A program made the translations under genes and the position numbers. Shown in pieces: positions 28,668 to 38,080 of a stretch of DNA of 64,000 nucleotides. The notes below the pieces were generated by a model. The model worked only from the letters and a program-made list of their open reading frames with translations. It made no database searches and was not told where the DNA came from. Origin of the DNA: Rhodobacterales bacterium (GTDB lineage: Bacteria; Pseudomonadota; Alphaproteobacteria; Rhodobacterales; Rhodobacteraceae); assembly GCA_002746935.1 (NCBI GenBank), contig PDRW01000028.1, forward strand, positions 1-64,000, written 5' to 3'. Every line of letters starts with the position of its first letter. The stretch's first letter is position 1.

Positions 28668-29260
28668 AAGATCGCGTCACCATCGGCCTGACCGGTTCCA
28701 TCGCCATGGGCAAATCGACCACAGCGGCGATGTTTGCCGAGGCGGGGGCAGCCGTTTGGGATGCCGATACCGCAGTTCATCGCCTCTATGAAGCGGGCGG
28801 CCCCGCAGTTGGTCCGATTGGCAGGCTCTGCCCCTGTGCCGTGACAAACAATGCAGTAGATCGCGAAGCCCTGAAAGCATGGATCGGGCGCGACCCTTCC
28901 GCTTTGGCGAAGATCACTGCGGTAGTTCATCCGCTGGTCGCTGCCGACCGCGCCGCCTTTCTCGCGAACACGGATGCCGAGATTGTTGTTCTCGACATCC
29001 CGCTGCTCTTCGAAACCGGCGCGGAAGAAGAGGTCGATTTCGTTGTGGTGGTGTCCGCGCCCGCAGATGTCCAGCGCCAACGCCTGCTCAACCGTGGCCG
29101 GATGGACGGCCAAACCTTGCAGACAATCCTCGCCAAACAAATGCCTGATGCCGAAAAGCGTGCCCGGGCCGATTTCGTGATCGAAACCATCGATATGGAA
29201 ACCGCCCGCGCACATGTCCGCGCGGTGATCGACACCATTCGGGAGCACAAGGATGCGTGA
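28664..29260 (+). CDS. coaE: Dephospho-CoA kinase
   Basis: A 198-residue P-loop kinase for the last step of coenzyme A synthesis. The P-loop is IGLTGSIAMGKSTTAAMF. WDADTAVHRLYEAGGPAV carries the catalytic Asp region, and VLDIPLLFETG the DxPLLFE motif. It starts inside the aroE stop (ATGA) and its end overlaps dnaQ by eight bases. Confidence 0.96.
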   Translation: MKDRVTIGLTGSIAMGKSTTAAMFAEAGAAVWDADTAVHRLYEAGGPAVGPIGRLCPCAVTNNAVDREALKAWIGRDPSALAKITAVVHPLVAADRAAFLANTDAEIVVLDIPLLFETGAEEEVDFVVVVSAPADVQRQRLLNRGRMDGQTLQTILAKQMPDAEKRARADFVIETIDMETARAHVRAVIDTIREHKDA

Positions 29261-29996
29261 AATCGTACTCGACACCGAAACCACTGGCTTCGATGCGCAG
29301 GGCGGAGACCGTATGGTCGAAATCGGTGCCATCGAGCTGATGAACCATATGCCGACCGGCAGCACCTATCACCAGTACATCAACCCCGAACGCGACATGC
29401 CCGCCGACGCTTTCCGGGTGCATGGGCTCGGGCCGGACCTTCTTTCCCCGCCGCGAGCCGCAAAAAGCGGCGAAGTCACGCTGAAAGACAAGCCAGTCTT
29501 TCGCGAGATCGGCCAGGCCTTTCTCGATTTCATCGGTGACGCGAAACTTGTGATCCACAACGCGAAGTTCGACGTGCCCTTCCTGAATGCGGAACTTGAC
29601 TGGATCGGCCTGCCACAGATCGCGATGAGCCGTGCGATCGACACACTGGAAATCGCACGCAGGAAATTCCCGGGCTCGCCGGCGTCGCTCGACGCGCTTT
29701 GCCGCCGCTTCGGCATCGACAATTCGCACCGCACGCTTCACGGCGCCTTGCTCGATTCGGAGATTCTCGCCGAAGTCTACCTGGAGCTGATCGGTGGACG
29801 CCAGCCCGGCCTCGTGCTCGCGCCCACGGGCCAGGAGCGCGCCCGGTCCACCGGCTCCGCCACCGAAACCTGGCGACCGATGCCGCGCCCGGTGCCGCTC
29901 GAACCCCGGATTACCAAAGAAGAAGCCGCCGCCCATGCCGAATTTGTCGAAGGCCTGGGCGACGGCGCGCTGTGGACGAAACCGGACGTCAGTTAG
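29253..29996 (+). CDS. dnaQ: DNA polymerase III epsilon subunit (proofreading exonuclease)
   Basis: A 247-residue 3'-5' exonuclease. Motif I is IVLDTETTGFD, motif II HNAKFDVPFLNAEL, and motif III HGALLDSEILAEVYLEL with the His of the DEDDh class. The C-terminal tail with repeated prolines fits binding to the alpha subunit. Between VHGLG and KDKPVF about 12 additional residues (PPRAAKSGEV region) are present that I do not recall from relatives. The gene ends convergently with secB, overlapping by eight bases. Confidence 0.95.
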   Translation: MREIVLDTETTGFDAQGGDRMVEIGAIELMNHMPTGSTYHQYINPERDMPADAFRVHGLGPDLLSPPRAAKSGEVTLKDKPVFREIGQAFLDFIGDAKLVIHNAKFDVPFLNAELDWIGLPQIAMSRAIDTLEIARRKFPGSPASLDALCRRFGIDNSHRTLHGALLDSEILAEVYLELIGGRQPGLVLAPTGQERARSTGSATETWRPMPRPVPLEPRITKEEAAAHAEFVEGLGDGALWTKPDVS

Positions 29997-30495
29997 GCTG
30001 AGGCTGGGGCGCGGCCTGTCCGGCCTGAGCGCGGCGGGCGATTTCCTGACGGTAAAGCGCAACGAAATCGACATTGTCGAGATTCACCGGCGGGAAGCCG
30101 CCGTCGCGGGTTATGTCGGAAACGATCCGCCGCGCGAAGGGGAACAGCATCCGCGGGCACTCGATCAGCAGGAACTGCGCAAGATGCTCTTCCGGCACGT
30201 TTTCGATCAGGAAAACACCGCCATATTCAAGCTCCAGCAGGAACAATGGCTCATTGCCGCCCTGATTTACCGAGCTCACCTTGAACTTGGTGATGACCTC
30301 GAACTGGTTGTCGATATTGCGTTTCTTGGCATCAAGCGCGACCTCGACCTTGAGTTCCGGCTTCATCTCGCCATTGGCGCCCTTCTGCGCCAGGATGTTT
30401 TCAAACGACATGTCGCGGATGAACTGGCCAAGAATCTGCATCTTGACCTGAGGTGCCTCCGGTTGTCCTTGCGGTGTTGCGGCTTCGTCGGCCAT
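29989..30495 (-). CDS. secB: Protein-export chaperone SecB
   Basis: A 168-residue SecB, the tetrameric chaperone that holds preproteins unfolded and hands them to SecA. The start MADEAATPQGQ follows a reasonable Shine-Dalgarno. Core: MQILGQFIRDMSFENILAQ, LELEYGGVFLIENVPEEHL, and LIECPRMLFPFARRIVSDIT. The Ala/Pro/Gln-rich tail is common in alphaproteobacterial SecB. Confidence 0.96.
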   Translation of the reverse strand: MADEAATPQGQPEAPQVKMQILGQFIRDMSFENILAQKGANGEMKPELKVEVALDAKKRNIDNQFEVITKFKVSSVNQGGNEPLFLLELEYGGVFLIENVPEEHLAQFLLIECPRMLFPFARRIVSDITRDGGFPPVNLDNVDFVALYRQEIARRAQAGQAAPQPQPN

Positions 30496-30554
30496 ATCAA
30501 TCTCCGTACAAAAAGATAACTTCCGGCGTTCCTTAGCAGGTCTGGCCAAGAGCC

Positions 30555-31085
30555 TCAATCTTCCCGCTGCCTGGTCCAGCCCGAAGGGGGCCTGTTGTGG
30601 TTCTGCGCCTTGCGCCCTGCCGGTTCGTCCACTTCGCTGAACTCTCCGTCAATGACATCGCCGCCCGGATCGCGACGCGGCCGCGCAAACGGTTCGCCCC
30701 CCACCGCAGCCCCCGCCGCACCCATGGAGACCCCCTGCACCACGACCCGCTCGCGCAGCTTGCGATAGACCCAGGCGCGTACAGGCGGGACCAACAGAGC
30801 AAACCCCACCCCATCCGTGAAGAATCCCGGGGTCAGCAACAAGGCACCGGAAAACAGAATCATCGCGCCATGGGCGAGCGGCTCCGTCGGGTCACCCAAA
30901 GCATGGAACGATTGCTGCAACTGGCCGAGCGCCTGCACCCCCTGCTGGCGCACCAGCCATGACCCGAGAATGGCCGTAAGAAGCACGATCGCCAGGGTCC
31001 AGCCGAGCCCGATCACCCCTCCAACCTGGATGAACAGGGCGATCTCGATCATCGGGATTGCAATGAACAAGATGAGAAGTGGCAT
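30555..31085 (-). CDS. fxsA: FxsA-family membrane protein
   Basis: A 176-residue inner-membrane protein opening MPLLILFIAIPMIEIALFIQ, with two further hydrophobic segments (WTLAIVLLTAILGSWLVRQQ; GAMILFSGALLLTPGFFTDG). The conserved LTPGFFTDGVGF is the family hallmark. The polar C-terminal tail is cytoplasmic. E. coli FxsA is linked to phage exclusion, but no specific role is known here. I chose the ATG after the in-frame MLPEDV codons because it gives the family start. Confidence 0.85.
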   Translation of the reverse strand: MPLLILFIAIPMIEIALFIQVGGVIGLGWTLAIVLLTAILGSWLVRQQGVQALGQLQQSFHALGDPTEPLAHGAMILFSGALLLTPGFFTDGVGFALLVPPVRAWVYRKLRERVVVQGVSMGAAGAAVGGEPFARPRRDPGGDVIDGEFSEVDEPAGRKAQNHNRPPSGWTRQRED

Positions 31086-31190
31086 GACATCCTCTGGAAG
31101 CAACGGCGCGCCGGTGGACTTGAACGCGGCACTTCCCTACATATGTGCCGTCAGCGCCGGATTTCAAACCGCGCCGGAAAAGAGGTTTTC

Positions 31191-31853
31191 ATGTCGTCGC
31201 CCGTCATTCAGCTTATCGTCCTTGCGGCCATTGCCATCTTCCTGCTCCTGCGTCTGCGCGACGTACTTGGAACGCGCGAAGGTTTCGAAAAGCCCGTTGT
31301 GACCCGCACAGCCGACACCAGCGATACACGCCGCGAGCGGTTCGAAGTGATCGAAGGCGGTATCGACCCCGACATTTCCGACCATGTCGACCCCGACAGC
31401 ACTGCCGGCCACGCGCTCATGGCGATGAAAGTTGCCGAACCTTCCTTTTCGGTGGGAGATTTTCTGACAGGTGCCCGCGGGGCCTATGAAATGATCCTGA
31501 CGGCATTTGAAAACGGCGACCTCGCGGGCATCCGGCCTTTCCTTTCCAATGACGTCTATGAGGGTTTTGCCGCCGTGATCGAAACCCGCGAGCGAAAGGG
31601 ACTGACCGTCGAAAGTCAGTTTGCCGGTCTGCGCGAACTGAGAATTGCCGACGCCACGTTCGATCCCGCCACCCGCGAAGGCGAAATCACCATGCGCTTT
31701 GTCGGCGAGCTGACCTCCGTCGTGCGCGACAAGGCGGGCGAAATCGTCGAAGGCAATCCGAAACAGGTCAAGCGTCAGAAAGACGTCTGGACCTTTGCCC
31801 GGGTCATGGGGTCAGACAATCCGAACTGGCAGCTTGTTGCCACCGGCGAATGA
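31191..31853 (+). CDS. timA: Tim44-like protein (TimA family)
   Basis: A 220-residue protein with one N-terminal membrane helix (IQLIVLAAIAIFLLLRLRDV) and a C-terminal Tim44-like domain (SVGDFLTGARGAYEMILTAF to the end). It has the NTF2-like fold of mitochondrial Tim44 and bacterial TimA. Probably an inner-membrane adaptor facing the cytoplasm. It is divergent from fxsA and followed four bases later by mltA. Confidence 0.8.
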   Translation: MSSPVIQLIVLAAIAIFLLLRLRDVLGTREGFEKPVVTRTADTSDTRRERFEVIEGGIDPDISDHVDPDSTAGHALMAMKVAEPSFSVGDFLTGARGAYEMILTAFENGDLAGIRPFLSNDVYEGFAAVIETRERKGLTVESQFAGLRELRIADATFDPATREGEITMRFVGELTSVVRDKAGEIVEGNPKQVKRQKDVWTFARVMGSDNPNWQLVATGE

Positions 31854-31857
31854 GACG

Positions 31858-32895
31858 ATGCGGCGGCTTCCTGCCCTTGCCGCCGCCTTTCTGCTGGCGC
31901 TGACGGGACCGGTCCAGGCCGGTCTCGACACCGCGAAAGCTTCCATTCTTGCCTTTTCGGAGCTCGAAGGCTGGCCAGAAGACGATCATAACGCCGCGCT
32001 CGAGCTGTTTCGGGAAACCTGCACCCGCTTCGACAGTGACGGTCAATGGCGGGCGATCTGCAACTTCGCCAAAGTCTATGATGGCCCGCCGCGCACATTT
32101 TTCGAACTTCTCTTCCGTCCTGTCCTGATAGAAGACGGTCAGGAACCGCTCTTTACCGCCTATTACGAACCCGAACTCTTCGGCTCGCGGATCCGCACCC
32201 CGCGGTTCAGCATACCGGTCTATCGTCTCCCGGAAGAGGCCGGGGGAACCTGGCTCACCCGGGAGGAAATCGAAACCACCGACGCATTGCAGAACCGCGA
32301 TCTCGAGATTGCCTGGGTCGACGATCCGGTTGCGCTGCAATTCATGCAGATCCAGGGGTCCGGCCGCATCCGGCTGACCGATGGCACACTTCTCCGCCTT
32401 GGCTACGACGGCAACAACGGCCACCCTTTCCGCTCACTCGGAGACGAACTGGTGCGCCGCGGCATTTATACCAGGCATCAGGTGTCAGAGGCGGTAATCG
32501 GCAACTGGGTGCGGCGCAACGAGGCCGCCGGTCAGGAACTGCTGCACCATAACCCCAATTATGTGTTCTTCCGGGAACTGGAAACCTTGCCCCCTCATCG
32601 CGGTCCCGTCGGGGCCATGAACCGACCGCTGACCGCCGGACGCACCCTTGCGGTTGATCCGGAATACACCCCCCTTGGTGCTCCGGTTTGGCTTGAGAAA
32701 CACGGGGCCAAACCGTTCAACCGCCTGATGCTGGCGCTGGATACCGGTTCGCGGATCAAAGGGGCGCAACGCGCTGACATTTTCATTGGCAGCGGCACCG
32801 CGGCAGGCCACCGCGCCGCGCGGATCAGCGATCCCGGGCGGATGATCGTGTTGCTGCCGATCCAGCGGGCCTACACGCTGGCACCGGAGCGTTAG
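31858..32895 (+). CDS. mltA: Membrane-bound lytic murein transglycosylase A
   Basis: A 345-residue MltA with an N-terminal signal peptide (RRLPALAAAFLLALTGPVQA). It cleaves peptidoglycan glycan strands to anhydromuropeptides. The family blocks FTAYYEPELFGSR, FMQIQGSGRI and the 3D domain AVDPEYTPLGAPVWL with ALDTGSRIKGAQRADIFIGSG are present, including the catalytic Asp in the last. No lipobox Cys is apparent at the signal cleavage site, so it may be soluble in the periplasm. Confidence 0.93.
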   Translation: MRRLPALAAAFLLALTGPVQAGLDTAKASILAFSELEGWPEDDHNAALELFRETCTRFDSDGQWRAICNFAKVYDGPPRTFFELLFRPVLIEDGQEPLFTAYYEPELFGSRIRTPRFSIPVYRLPEEAGGTWLTREEIETTDALQNRDLEIAWVDDPVALQFMQIQGSGRIRLTDGTLLRLGYDGNNGHPFRSLGDELVRRGIYTRHQVSEAVIGNWVRRNEAAGQELLHHNPNYVFFRELETLPPHRGPVGAMNRPLTAGRTLAVDPEYTPLGAPVWLEKHGAKPFNRLMLALDTGSRIKGAQRADIFIGSGTAAGHRAARISDPGRMIVLLPIQRAYTLAPER

Positions 32896-32897
32896 TT

Positions 32898-33497
32898 GTG
32901 AGACGCAAACCAAGAAACCTTCGCCCCGACGAGCTGGAACTCTGGCAAAGCTTTGTTCGAAACACCAAACCGATACACGGCACCGCCCCGTCGTCCGCCC
33001 CGAAGGCAAGAACGCAGCCAAAAAACGTTGTGGCCGAACCACCCCTTTCCACCGCGCCCCGCCAGCCTTTTCGCATTGGCGAAACCGCGGAACCCCGGAC
33101 CCGCGTTCCTGACCTCGCCTCGCCAACTGCCGGCCACGTTGCCAACGCCCCGCTGCGGATGGACCGCAAACGCTTCGGCAAGATGATCAAAGGCAGGCTG
33201 ATCCCGGAAGCCCGCATCGACCTTCATGGCATGACACTCGCTGAGGCACACCCGGCGCTTAACCGTTTCATCTTCAATGCCGCAGGCGATGGCTGCCGTC
33301 TGGTGCTTGTCATCACCGGAAAAGGCAAGCTCAGAGATGAATTGGGCCCCATTCCCGCTCGTCTGGGCATTCTCCGCCACCAGGTGCCGCATTGGCTGCA
33401 CACGATGCCCTTGAAGCCCCTTGTGCTTCAGGTCACTGAAGCCCACGCAAGACATGGCGGTTCCGGGGCTTACTATGTCTATCTTCGCCGGAGTTAG
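32898..33497 (+). CDS. Smr domain protein
   Basis: A 199-residue protein with a basic, disordered N-terminal half and a C-terminal Smr (MutS2-type) domain: ARIDLHGMTLAEAHPALNRF, LVLVITGKGKL and QVTEAHARHGGSGAYYVYLR. Smr domains nick or cleave nucleic acids; recent work on related proteins points to ribosome-associated mRNA cleavage. It starts with GTG two bases after the mltA stop, an arrangement common in this order. Confidence 0.88.
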   Translation: MRRKPRNLRPDELELWQSFVRNTKPIHGTAPSSAPKARTQPKNVVAEPPLSTAPRQPFRIGETAEPRTRVPDLASPTAGHVANAPLRMDRKRFGKMIKGRLIPEARIDLHGMTLAEAHPALNRFIFNAAGDGCRLVLVITGKGKLRDELGPIPARLGILRHQVPHWLHTMPLKPLVLQVTEAHARHGGSGAYYVYLRRS

Positions 33498-34588
33498 AAG
33501 GCCCCGATGTTGAAATGGTCGGCGTCCTGTACGGAAACGAAAGAGCTTGGAAGATCGCCCGCAAGGGCGCTGGTGCCGGAGCCGAAGCTCTGGGAAAACA
33601 CGTTCATGTTACTGACGATCTTGAGAAACGCGGGCGATGTGATGGCCGTGTCATGATTCAGCAGCCCGTTCGAATAGCCCGTTACATCGACCACGTTGAC
33701 ATCCAGATCCGACAACTCCCCGCCGAGCTCCAACGCCCCGACACGGGGGTTGCCGTAGATCTCGCTTGCGGCAAAATTCAGCACCCGGTCGCGTCTTGAC
33801 GAAAAGATCACGAACGGCTGTGGCAGCGATCCGATACGTCGTGCCTGAGAGCGAAACACATCGACATCAATATCGGGCGAAACCAGCACGACCCCACCAA
33901 TCCGCGAGCGAATAGACGTATCACCCGAAATCGCGATCTCGCGAAGCGTTTCCATGATCAGCATCGTGCCCATGGAATGGCCGACGATCAGCACCTTTTC
34001 CGCCCCCGCCGCCAGCACGGCACGAATGGTTGCCTCAAATCCATCGCGGGCATAAAGCATCGAATCACGATCGTACCCGTAGCCCAGCAGCTTTTCGGCG
34101 CTGGGCCAGGAATAATGCACCGGCACATCGGTGAGGCCGATGTCCGAGTAGAATTGCGCAAATCTGAACAATCCATCTTCGTAACCGGTATTGTAGCCGT
34201 GGGCAAAGATGATCACGTTGCGCCTGCCCGCCCCACGGCTCAGAAGCTGTGCTTTCAGCTGGCTGCGGAACGTGGCTTCCGAGGCGAACAGCTCACTGCC
34301 CACGGTCGCGAAATGCTTGCGCGGGTCTGAAGCAAAAATGCCGAACTGCACATTGCCTGCGGTGCGGTTCGGCGGGATGGACACATCATACCGCCCGAAA
34401 GAAAGCTTCTCGCCCCGCCTGGAACTCAGGGATCCATCTCTGTTCACCGCGCGAGATGTTACCACGAGGATGGGCACGATCGTCCCCCCCGCCCGGTTCG
34501 CATCCGCAAGCGAAATTTGCCGCGCTCCTCCGGCACAGGCCGAGAGGGCGAGCGCAGAGGTAGCCGTGAGAAACGCCCGACGATCCAT
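33494..34588 (-). CDS. Alpha/beta hydrolase lipoprotein (DUF900 family)
   Basis: A 364-residue protein whose N-terminus (MDRRAFLTATSALALSACAG) combines a Tat-like RR start with a lipobox ending in Cys, so it is probably an envelope lipoprotein. The hydrolase core has NVIIFAHGYNTGYEDGLFRF, YSWPSA and the nucleophile elbow LIVGHSMGTMLIMETL. DVTGYSNGLLNHD near the C-terminus supplies the likely catalytic His. The substrate is unknown. It is convergent with the Smr gene, overlapping by four bases. Confidence 0.8.
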   Translation of the reverse strand: MDRRAFLTATSALALSACAGGARQISLADANRAGGTIVPILVVTSRAVNRDGSLSSRRGEKLSFGRYDVSIPPNRTAGNVQFGIFASDPRKHFATVGSELFASEATFRSQLKAQLLSRGAGRRNVIIFAHGYNTGYEDGLFRFAQFYSDIGLTDVPVHYSWPSAEKLLGYGYDRDSMLYARDGFEATIRAVLAAGAEKVLIVGHSMGTMLIMETLREIAISGDTSIRSRIGGVVLVSPDIDVDVFRSQARRIGSLPQPFVIFSSRRDRVLNFAASEIYGNPRVGALELGGELSDLDVNVVDVTGYSNGLLNHDTAITSPAFLKIVSNMNVFSQSFGSGTSALAGDLPSSFVSVQDADHFNIGAF

Positions 34589-34733
34589 GATCTGTCCCCT
34601 TTTTTTCCGTCGCTACGCCGGATCCGGGCGCTGCACCAGACCAATCTCTCAGCGCCTCAACCCCTCAGCGCCAATCTGCCGAAACCACCATTTGCCTGGG
34701 TTCTTGCCCGGAAACCCGGGTATCATCAGGGGC

Positions 34734-36041
34734 TCAGAGCATGTACCGGCTCACATCCATGGCCTGGGTCAACTCCCCAAGATTGCGCTCCACAAACCCC
34801 GCGTCCACCGTAATCACCTCGCCGGAGCGGTCCGGCGCCGTGAAGCCGAGCTCTTCGAAAACCCGCTCGATCACCGTGTAAAGCCGCCGGGCGCCGATGT
34901 TCTCGACGCTCTGATTCACCTCCGCCGCGATCCGCGCCATCTCCGCAATCCCATCCTGGGTAAACACCACGTCCACTTCTTCGGTCGCCATCAACGCGGT
35001 GTATTGCAGCGTCAGCGCATTGTCGGTTTCGGTGAGGATGCGCACGAAATCCTCCTCGGTGAGCGCACGCAGCTCCACCCGGATCGGCAGACGCCCCTGA
35101 AGCTCGGGCAGAAGATCCGACGGTTTGGCGATGTGAAAGGCGCCGGAAGCGATGAACAGGATATGGTCGGTCTTCACCGGCCCATGCTTGGTGCTGACGG
35201 TGGTGCCCTCGATCAGCGGCAACAGATCGCGCTGCACGCCCTCGCGGCTGACATCGCCGCCGCGCACATCGGCGCGGGCGCAGACCTTGTCGATCTCGTC
35301 GAGAAAGACGATGCCGTTCTGCTCCACCGCGCCAAGCGCGGTGCGGGTGACGGTCTCGTCGTCGAGCAGTTTGTCGGCCTCTTCGGCAACCAGCACTTCA
35401 TAGCTTTCAGCAACCGTCATCGTGCGCCGCACTGTACGGCCGCCAAACGCCTTGCCGAAAATGTCGCCGATATTCATCGCGCCCATGCTCATCCCGGGCT
35501 GGCCCGGCACATCGAACATCGGCATCCCGCCACCGGTATCCTGCACCTCCAGCGTCACCTCGCGGTCGTCGAGTTCACCGGCACGCAGCTTCCGGCGGAA
35601 CATTTCGCGGGTCTGCTCGCGCGCATCCTTCCCGGCAATCGCCTCGATCACCCGGTTTTCCGCATTCGCTTCGGCACTGGCCTTGACGCCCTCGCGCATG
35701 TCGGCGCGGGTCTGGATGATCGCCGCATCCACCAGGTCGCGGACAATCTGTTCCACATCGCGGCCGACATAGCCGACCTCGGTGAATTTCGTGGCCTCGA
35801 CCTTGATGAACGGCGCCTTGGCGAGCCGGGCGAGCCGGCGGCTGATCTCGGTCTTGCCGACACCGGTCGGCCCGATCATCAGGATGTTTTTCGGATAGAC
35901 CTCTTCGCGCAGCTCCGGGCTCAGTTGCTTGCGCCGCCAACGATTGCGCAGCGCCACGGCAACGGCGCGCTTGGCCTCTCTCTGACCGATGATGAACCGG
36001 TCGAGTTCCGAGACGATTTCACGCGGGGTCAGGTCGGTCAT
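34734..36041 (-). CDS. hslU: ATP-dependent protease ATPase subunit HslU
   Basis: A 435-residue AAA+ unfoldase of the HslUV protease. Walker A is [20 protein letters not shown], the substrate pore motif is VGYVGRDVE (GYVG), and Walker B is [13 protein letters not shown]. Sensor regions are [20 protein letters not shown] and [18 protein letters not shown]. The C-terminal SRYML inserts into HslV. It overlaps hslV by ATGA. Confidence 0.97.
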   Translation of the reverse strand: MTDLTPREIVSELDRFIIGQREAKRAVAVALRNRWRRKQLSPELREEVYPKNILMIGPTGVGKTEISRRLARLAKAPFIKVEATKFTEVGYVGRDVEQIVRDLVDAAIIQTRADMREGVKASAEANAENRVIEAIAGKDAREQTREMFRRKLRAGELDDREVTLEVQDTGGGMPMFDVPGQPGMSMGAMNIGDIFGKAFGGRTVRRTMTVAESYEVLVAEEADKLLDDETVTRTALGAVEQNGIVFLDEIDKVCARADVRGGDVSREGVQRDLLPLIEGTTVSTKHGPVKTDHILFIASGAFHIAKPSDLLPELQGRLPIRVELRALTEEDFVRILTETDNALTLQYTALMATEEVDVVFTQDGIAEMARIAAEVNQSVENIGARRLYTVIERVFEELGFTAPDRSGEVITVDAGFVERNLGELTQAMDVSRYML

Positions 36042-36595
36042 TTTCGGATGCTCTCCACGGTCAGGTTGCCGTTGGTATAGACACAGATGTCGGCGGCGAT
36101 CGCCATCGCCCTGCAGGCGATCTCCTCGGCGGGCTTGTCGCTGTCCATCAGCGCCCGCGCCGCGGCCAGCGCAAAGTTGCCTCCCGAGCCGATGGCGGTC
36201 ACGTCATGTTCCGGCTCCAGCACATCGCCCGCGCCGGTAACCACGAACAGCCCTTCGCCATCGGTCACGATCAGCATCGCTTCGAGTTTCTGCAAATACT
36301 TGTCGGTGCGCCAGTCCTTGGCGAGCTCGACACAGGCGCGCGCGAGTTTGCCGGGGGTGACTTCGAGCTTGGCTTCGAGCCGTTCGAGCAGGGTAAACGC
36401 ATCTGCGGTAGACCCGGCAAAGCCCGCTACAATCTCATGTCCGCCAGGGCAGAGGCGGCGCACCTTGCGGGCGGTGCCCTTCATCACGGTCTGACCGACG
36501 CTCACCTGTCCGTCCCCCGCGACGACCACTTCGCCGCCCTTCTTCACCCCGATGATCGTGGTGCCATGCCAGCCGGGAAAGTCTTGCTTGCTCAT
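36038..36595 (-). CDS. hslV: ATP-dependent protease peptidase subunit HslV
   Basis: A 185-residue threonine peptidase. The catalytic Thr follows an eleven-residue leader ending in WHG, before [20 protein letters not shown]. It must be exposed by processing, as in other alphaproteobacterial HslV. The Lys of the active site lies in [11 protein letters not shown]. It heads the hslVU operon and is expected to respond to heat shock. Confidence 0.96.
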   Translation of the reverse strand: MSKQDFPGWHGTTIIGVKKGGEVVVAGDGQVSVGQTVMKGTARKVRRLCPGGHEIVAGFAGSTADAFTLLERLEAKLEVTPGKLARACVELAKDWRTDKYLQKLEAMLIVTDGEGLFVVTGAGDVLEPEHDVTAIGSGGNFALAAARALMDSDKPAEEIACRAMAIAADICVYTNGNLTVESIRK

Positions 36596-36994
36596 CTCGC
36601 CTCCAATGCTTCCGCCCCTATATGGAGACGCCCCCAGCTCTCGGCAACCGGCTGATCGGAGCCCGGTCGCAAGCCCGCCCAATGCGGCCCGCTTTGTGAC
36701 ACATTCTCGCCTGGATTTGCCTCATTGCCGAACTTGTGCCCGGATTTCGGTGGGAATTGTTTCCATTTGGAAAACGTCAACAAACGGCACACATCTGATC
36801 GGCGGTAAAGAGCGCAGCAGAGAAGTCTAAATATGCCATATTGATGAACAACAAATACCACATATGGCTATCACCCACCTGAAAGACTGTCTCACTGGCG
36901 AAATCCCGGGTTCTGTACCGCCGGTGACACAAGGGTGATACAGGCCTTTCGTGAACAATCGAAAAGGAAGAACCGTCTGGTTTCCACGCAGAGA
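36596..36994. promoter_or_regulatory. Upstream region of hslVU and 3' flank of hemH
   Basis: About 400 bases without a gene. On the minus strand GTTGCC and CCATAT, 17 bases apart (about 36621-36649), sit just before hslV and resemble a sigma-32 type promoter, though weakly. Further up is an inverted repeat GCCATAT/ATATGGC (36835-36841 and 36862-36868) in AT-rich DNA, a possible operator. An open frame across part of it looks non-coding. Confidence 0.4.
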
Positions 36995-38035
36995 TCAATC
37001 CAGCCAGCCGCCAAGGTTTGTGCAAACAACCTCTTCCATCATGTCGATATGCGCCGCATCGGCATTGAGACAGGGAATATAGGTAAAACTCTCACCTCCG
37101 GCGTCCATGAAACTCTCGCGGATTTCCTCGTTGATTTCTTCGAGCGTCTCCAGGCAGTCGGAAGAAAACGCCGGCGCCATTACGGCGATGCTTTTGTTCC
37201 CCGCCTCCGCCAGCCTCGCCACTTCCTCGACCGTGTAGGGTTTCACCCATTCCTCCGGTCCGAACCTGGACTGAAAGCTGCTCACGATCCGGTCTTCCGC
37301 CCAGCCAAGCCGGTTGCGCAGCAGCCGTGTTGTCTTGAGACACTGGCAATAATACGGATCGCCCTGCGTCACGTAACGTTCCGGAACCCCGTGGTAGGAA
37401 CAGACCAGAATGTCCGGTGCAACGTCACTACTCGGGTAGACCCGCTCGACCGATTGTGCCAGCGCCTCGATGTAGCCCGGCCGGTCGTAATAGGCCGGAA
37501 CCGTGCGCACTGCGGGTTGAAAGGTCACTTTTGTCAGTGCCCGAAAGAACTGATCGTTCATCGTGGCCGTCGTCGGGCCGGAAAACTGCGGATAAAGCGG
37601 GAAAAACAGGATTCGATCGCAACCGGCCTTCACCATTTCGGCAAGCTTCGCATCGGTTGACGGCTTGCCATATCGCATCGCGAAATCGACAATCACCCGG
37701 TCGCCGAACCGTGCCTCCAGCCGCGCCCGCAGCCCGTCCGCCTGTTCGCGGGTGGTGGTCATCAACGGGCCCTCGTTGCGCTCCCTGTTCCAGATCTTGG
37801 CGTAATTGGCGCCGGATTTGAACGGCCGGATCGTCAGGATCGGGCCTTGCAGGATCGGCTGCCATTTCCAGGCCGGATAGTCGATCACCCGCTTGTCGGA
37901 AAGAAACTCGGCGAGATACCGGCGCATTGACCAGTAATCGGTGCCTTCCGGCGTGCCAAGGTTTCCGATCAGCACACCGACCCGCCCGGGCGGTAACTCC
38001 GGATGACCTTTCGGCATATGTGACATGTCACGCAT
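36995..38035 (-). CDS. hemH: Ferrochelatase
   Basis: A 346-residue HemH that inserts iron into protoporphyrin IX, the last haem step. Motifs: VLIGNLGTPEGTDYWSMRRY, PLYPQFSGPTTATMNDQF, and the catalytic His in LVCSYHGVPERYV. VMAPAFSSDCLETLEEINEE has the metal-path Glu residues. A second ATG three codons in (MSHMPKGH) is an equally plausible start. Confidence 0.96.
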   Translation of the reverse strand: MRDMSHMPKGHPELPPGRVGVLIGNLGTPEGTDYWSMRRYLAEFLSDKRVIDYPAWKWQPILQGPILTIRPFKSGANYAKIWNRERNEGPLMTTTREQADGLRARLEARFGDRVIVDFAMRYGKPSTDAKLAEMVKAGCDRILFFPLYPQFSGPTTATMNDQFFRALTKVTFQPAVRTVPAYYDRPGYIEALAQSVERVYPSSDVAPDILVCSYHGVPERYVTQGDPYYCQCLKTTRLLRNRLGWAEDRIVSSFQSRFGPEEWVKPYTVEEVARLAEAGNKSIAVMAPAFSSDCLETLEEINEEIRESFMDAGGESFTYIPCLNADAAHIDMMEEVVCTNLGGWLD

Positions 38036-38080
38036 CGGCTGGCTCTCCTGCTCGCACCCCTCCTGATACCCCGATGCGGG

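Noticed and set aside
36777-37025. 82-codon minus-strand frame upstream of hslVU
   Set aside because: Overlaps the hemH 3' end, has no ribosome site and no coherent composition.
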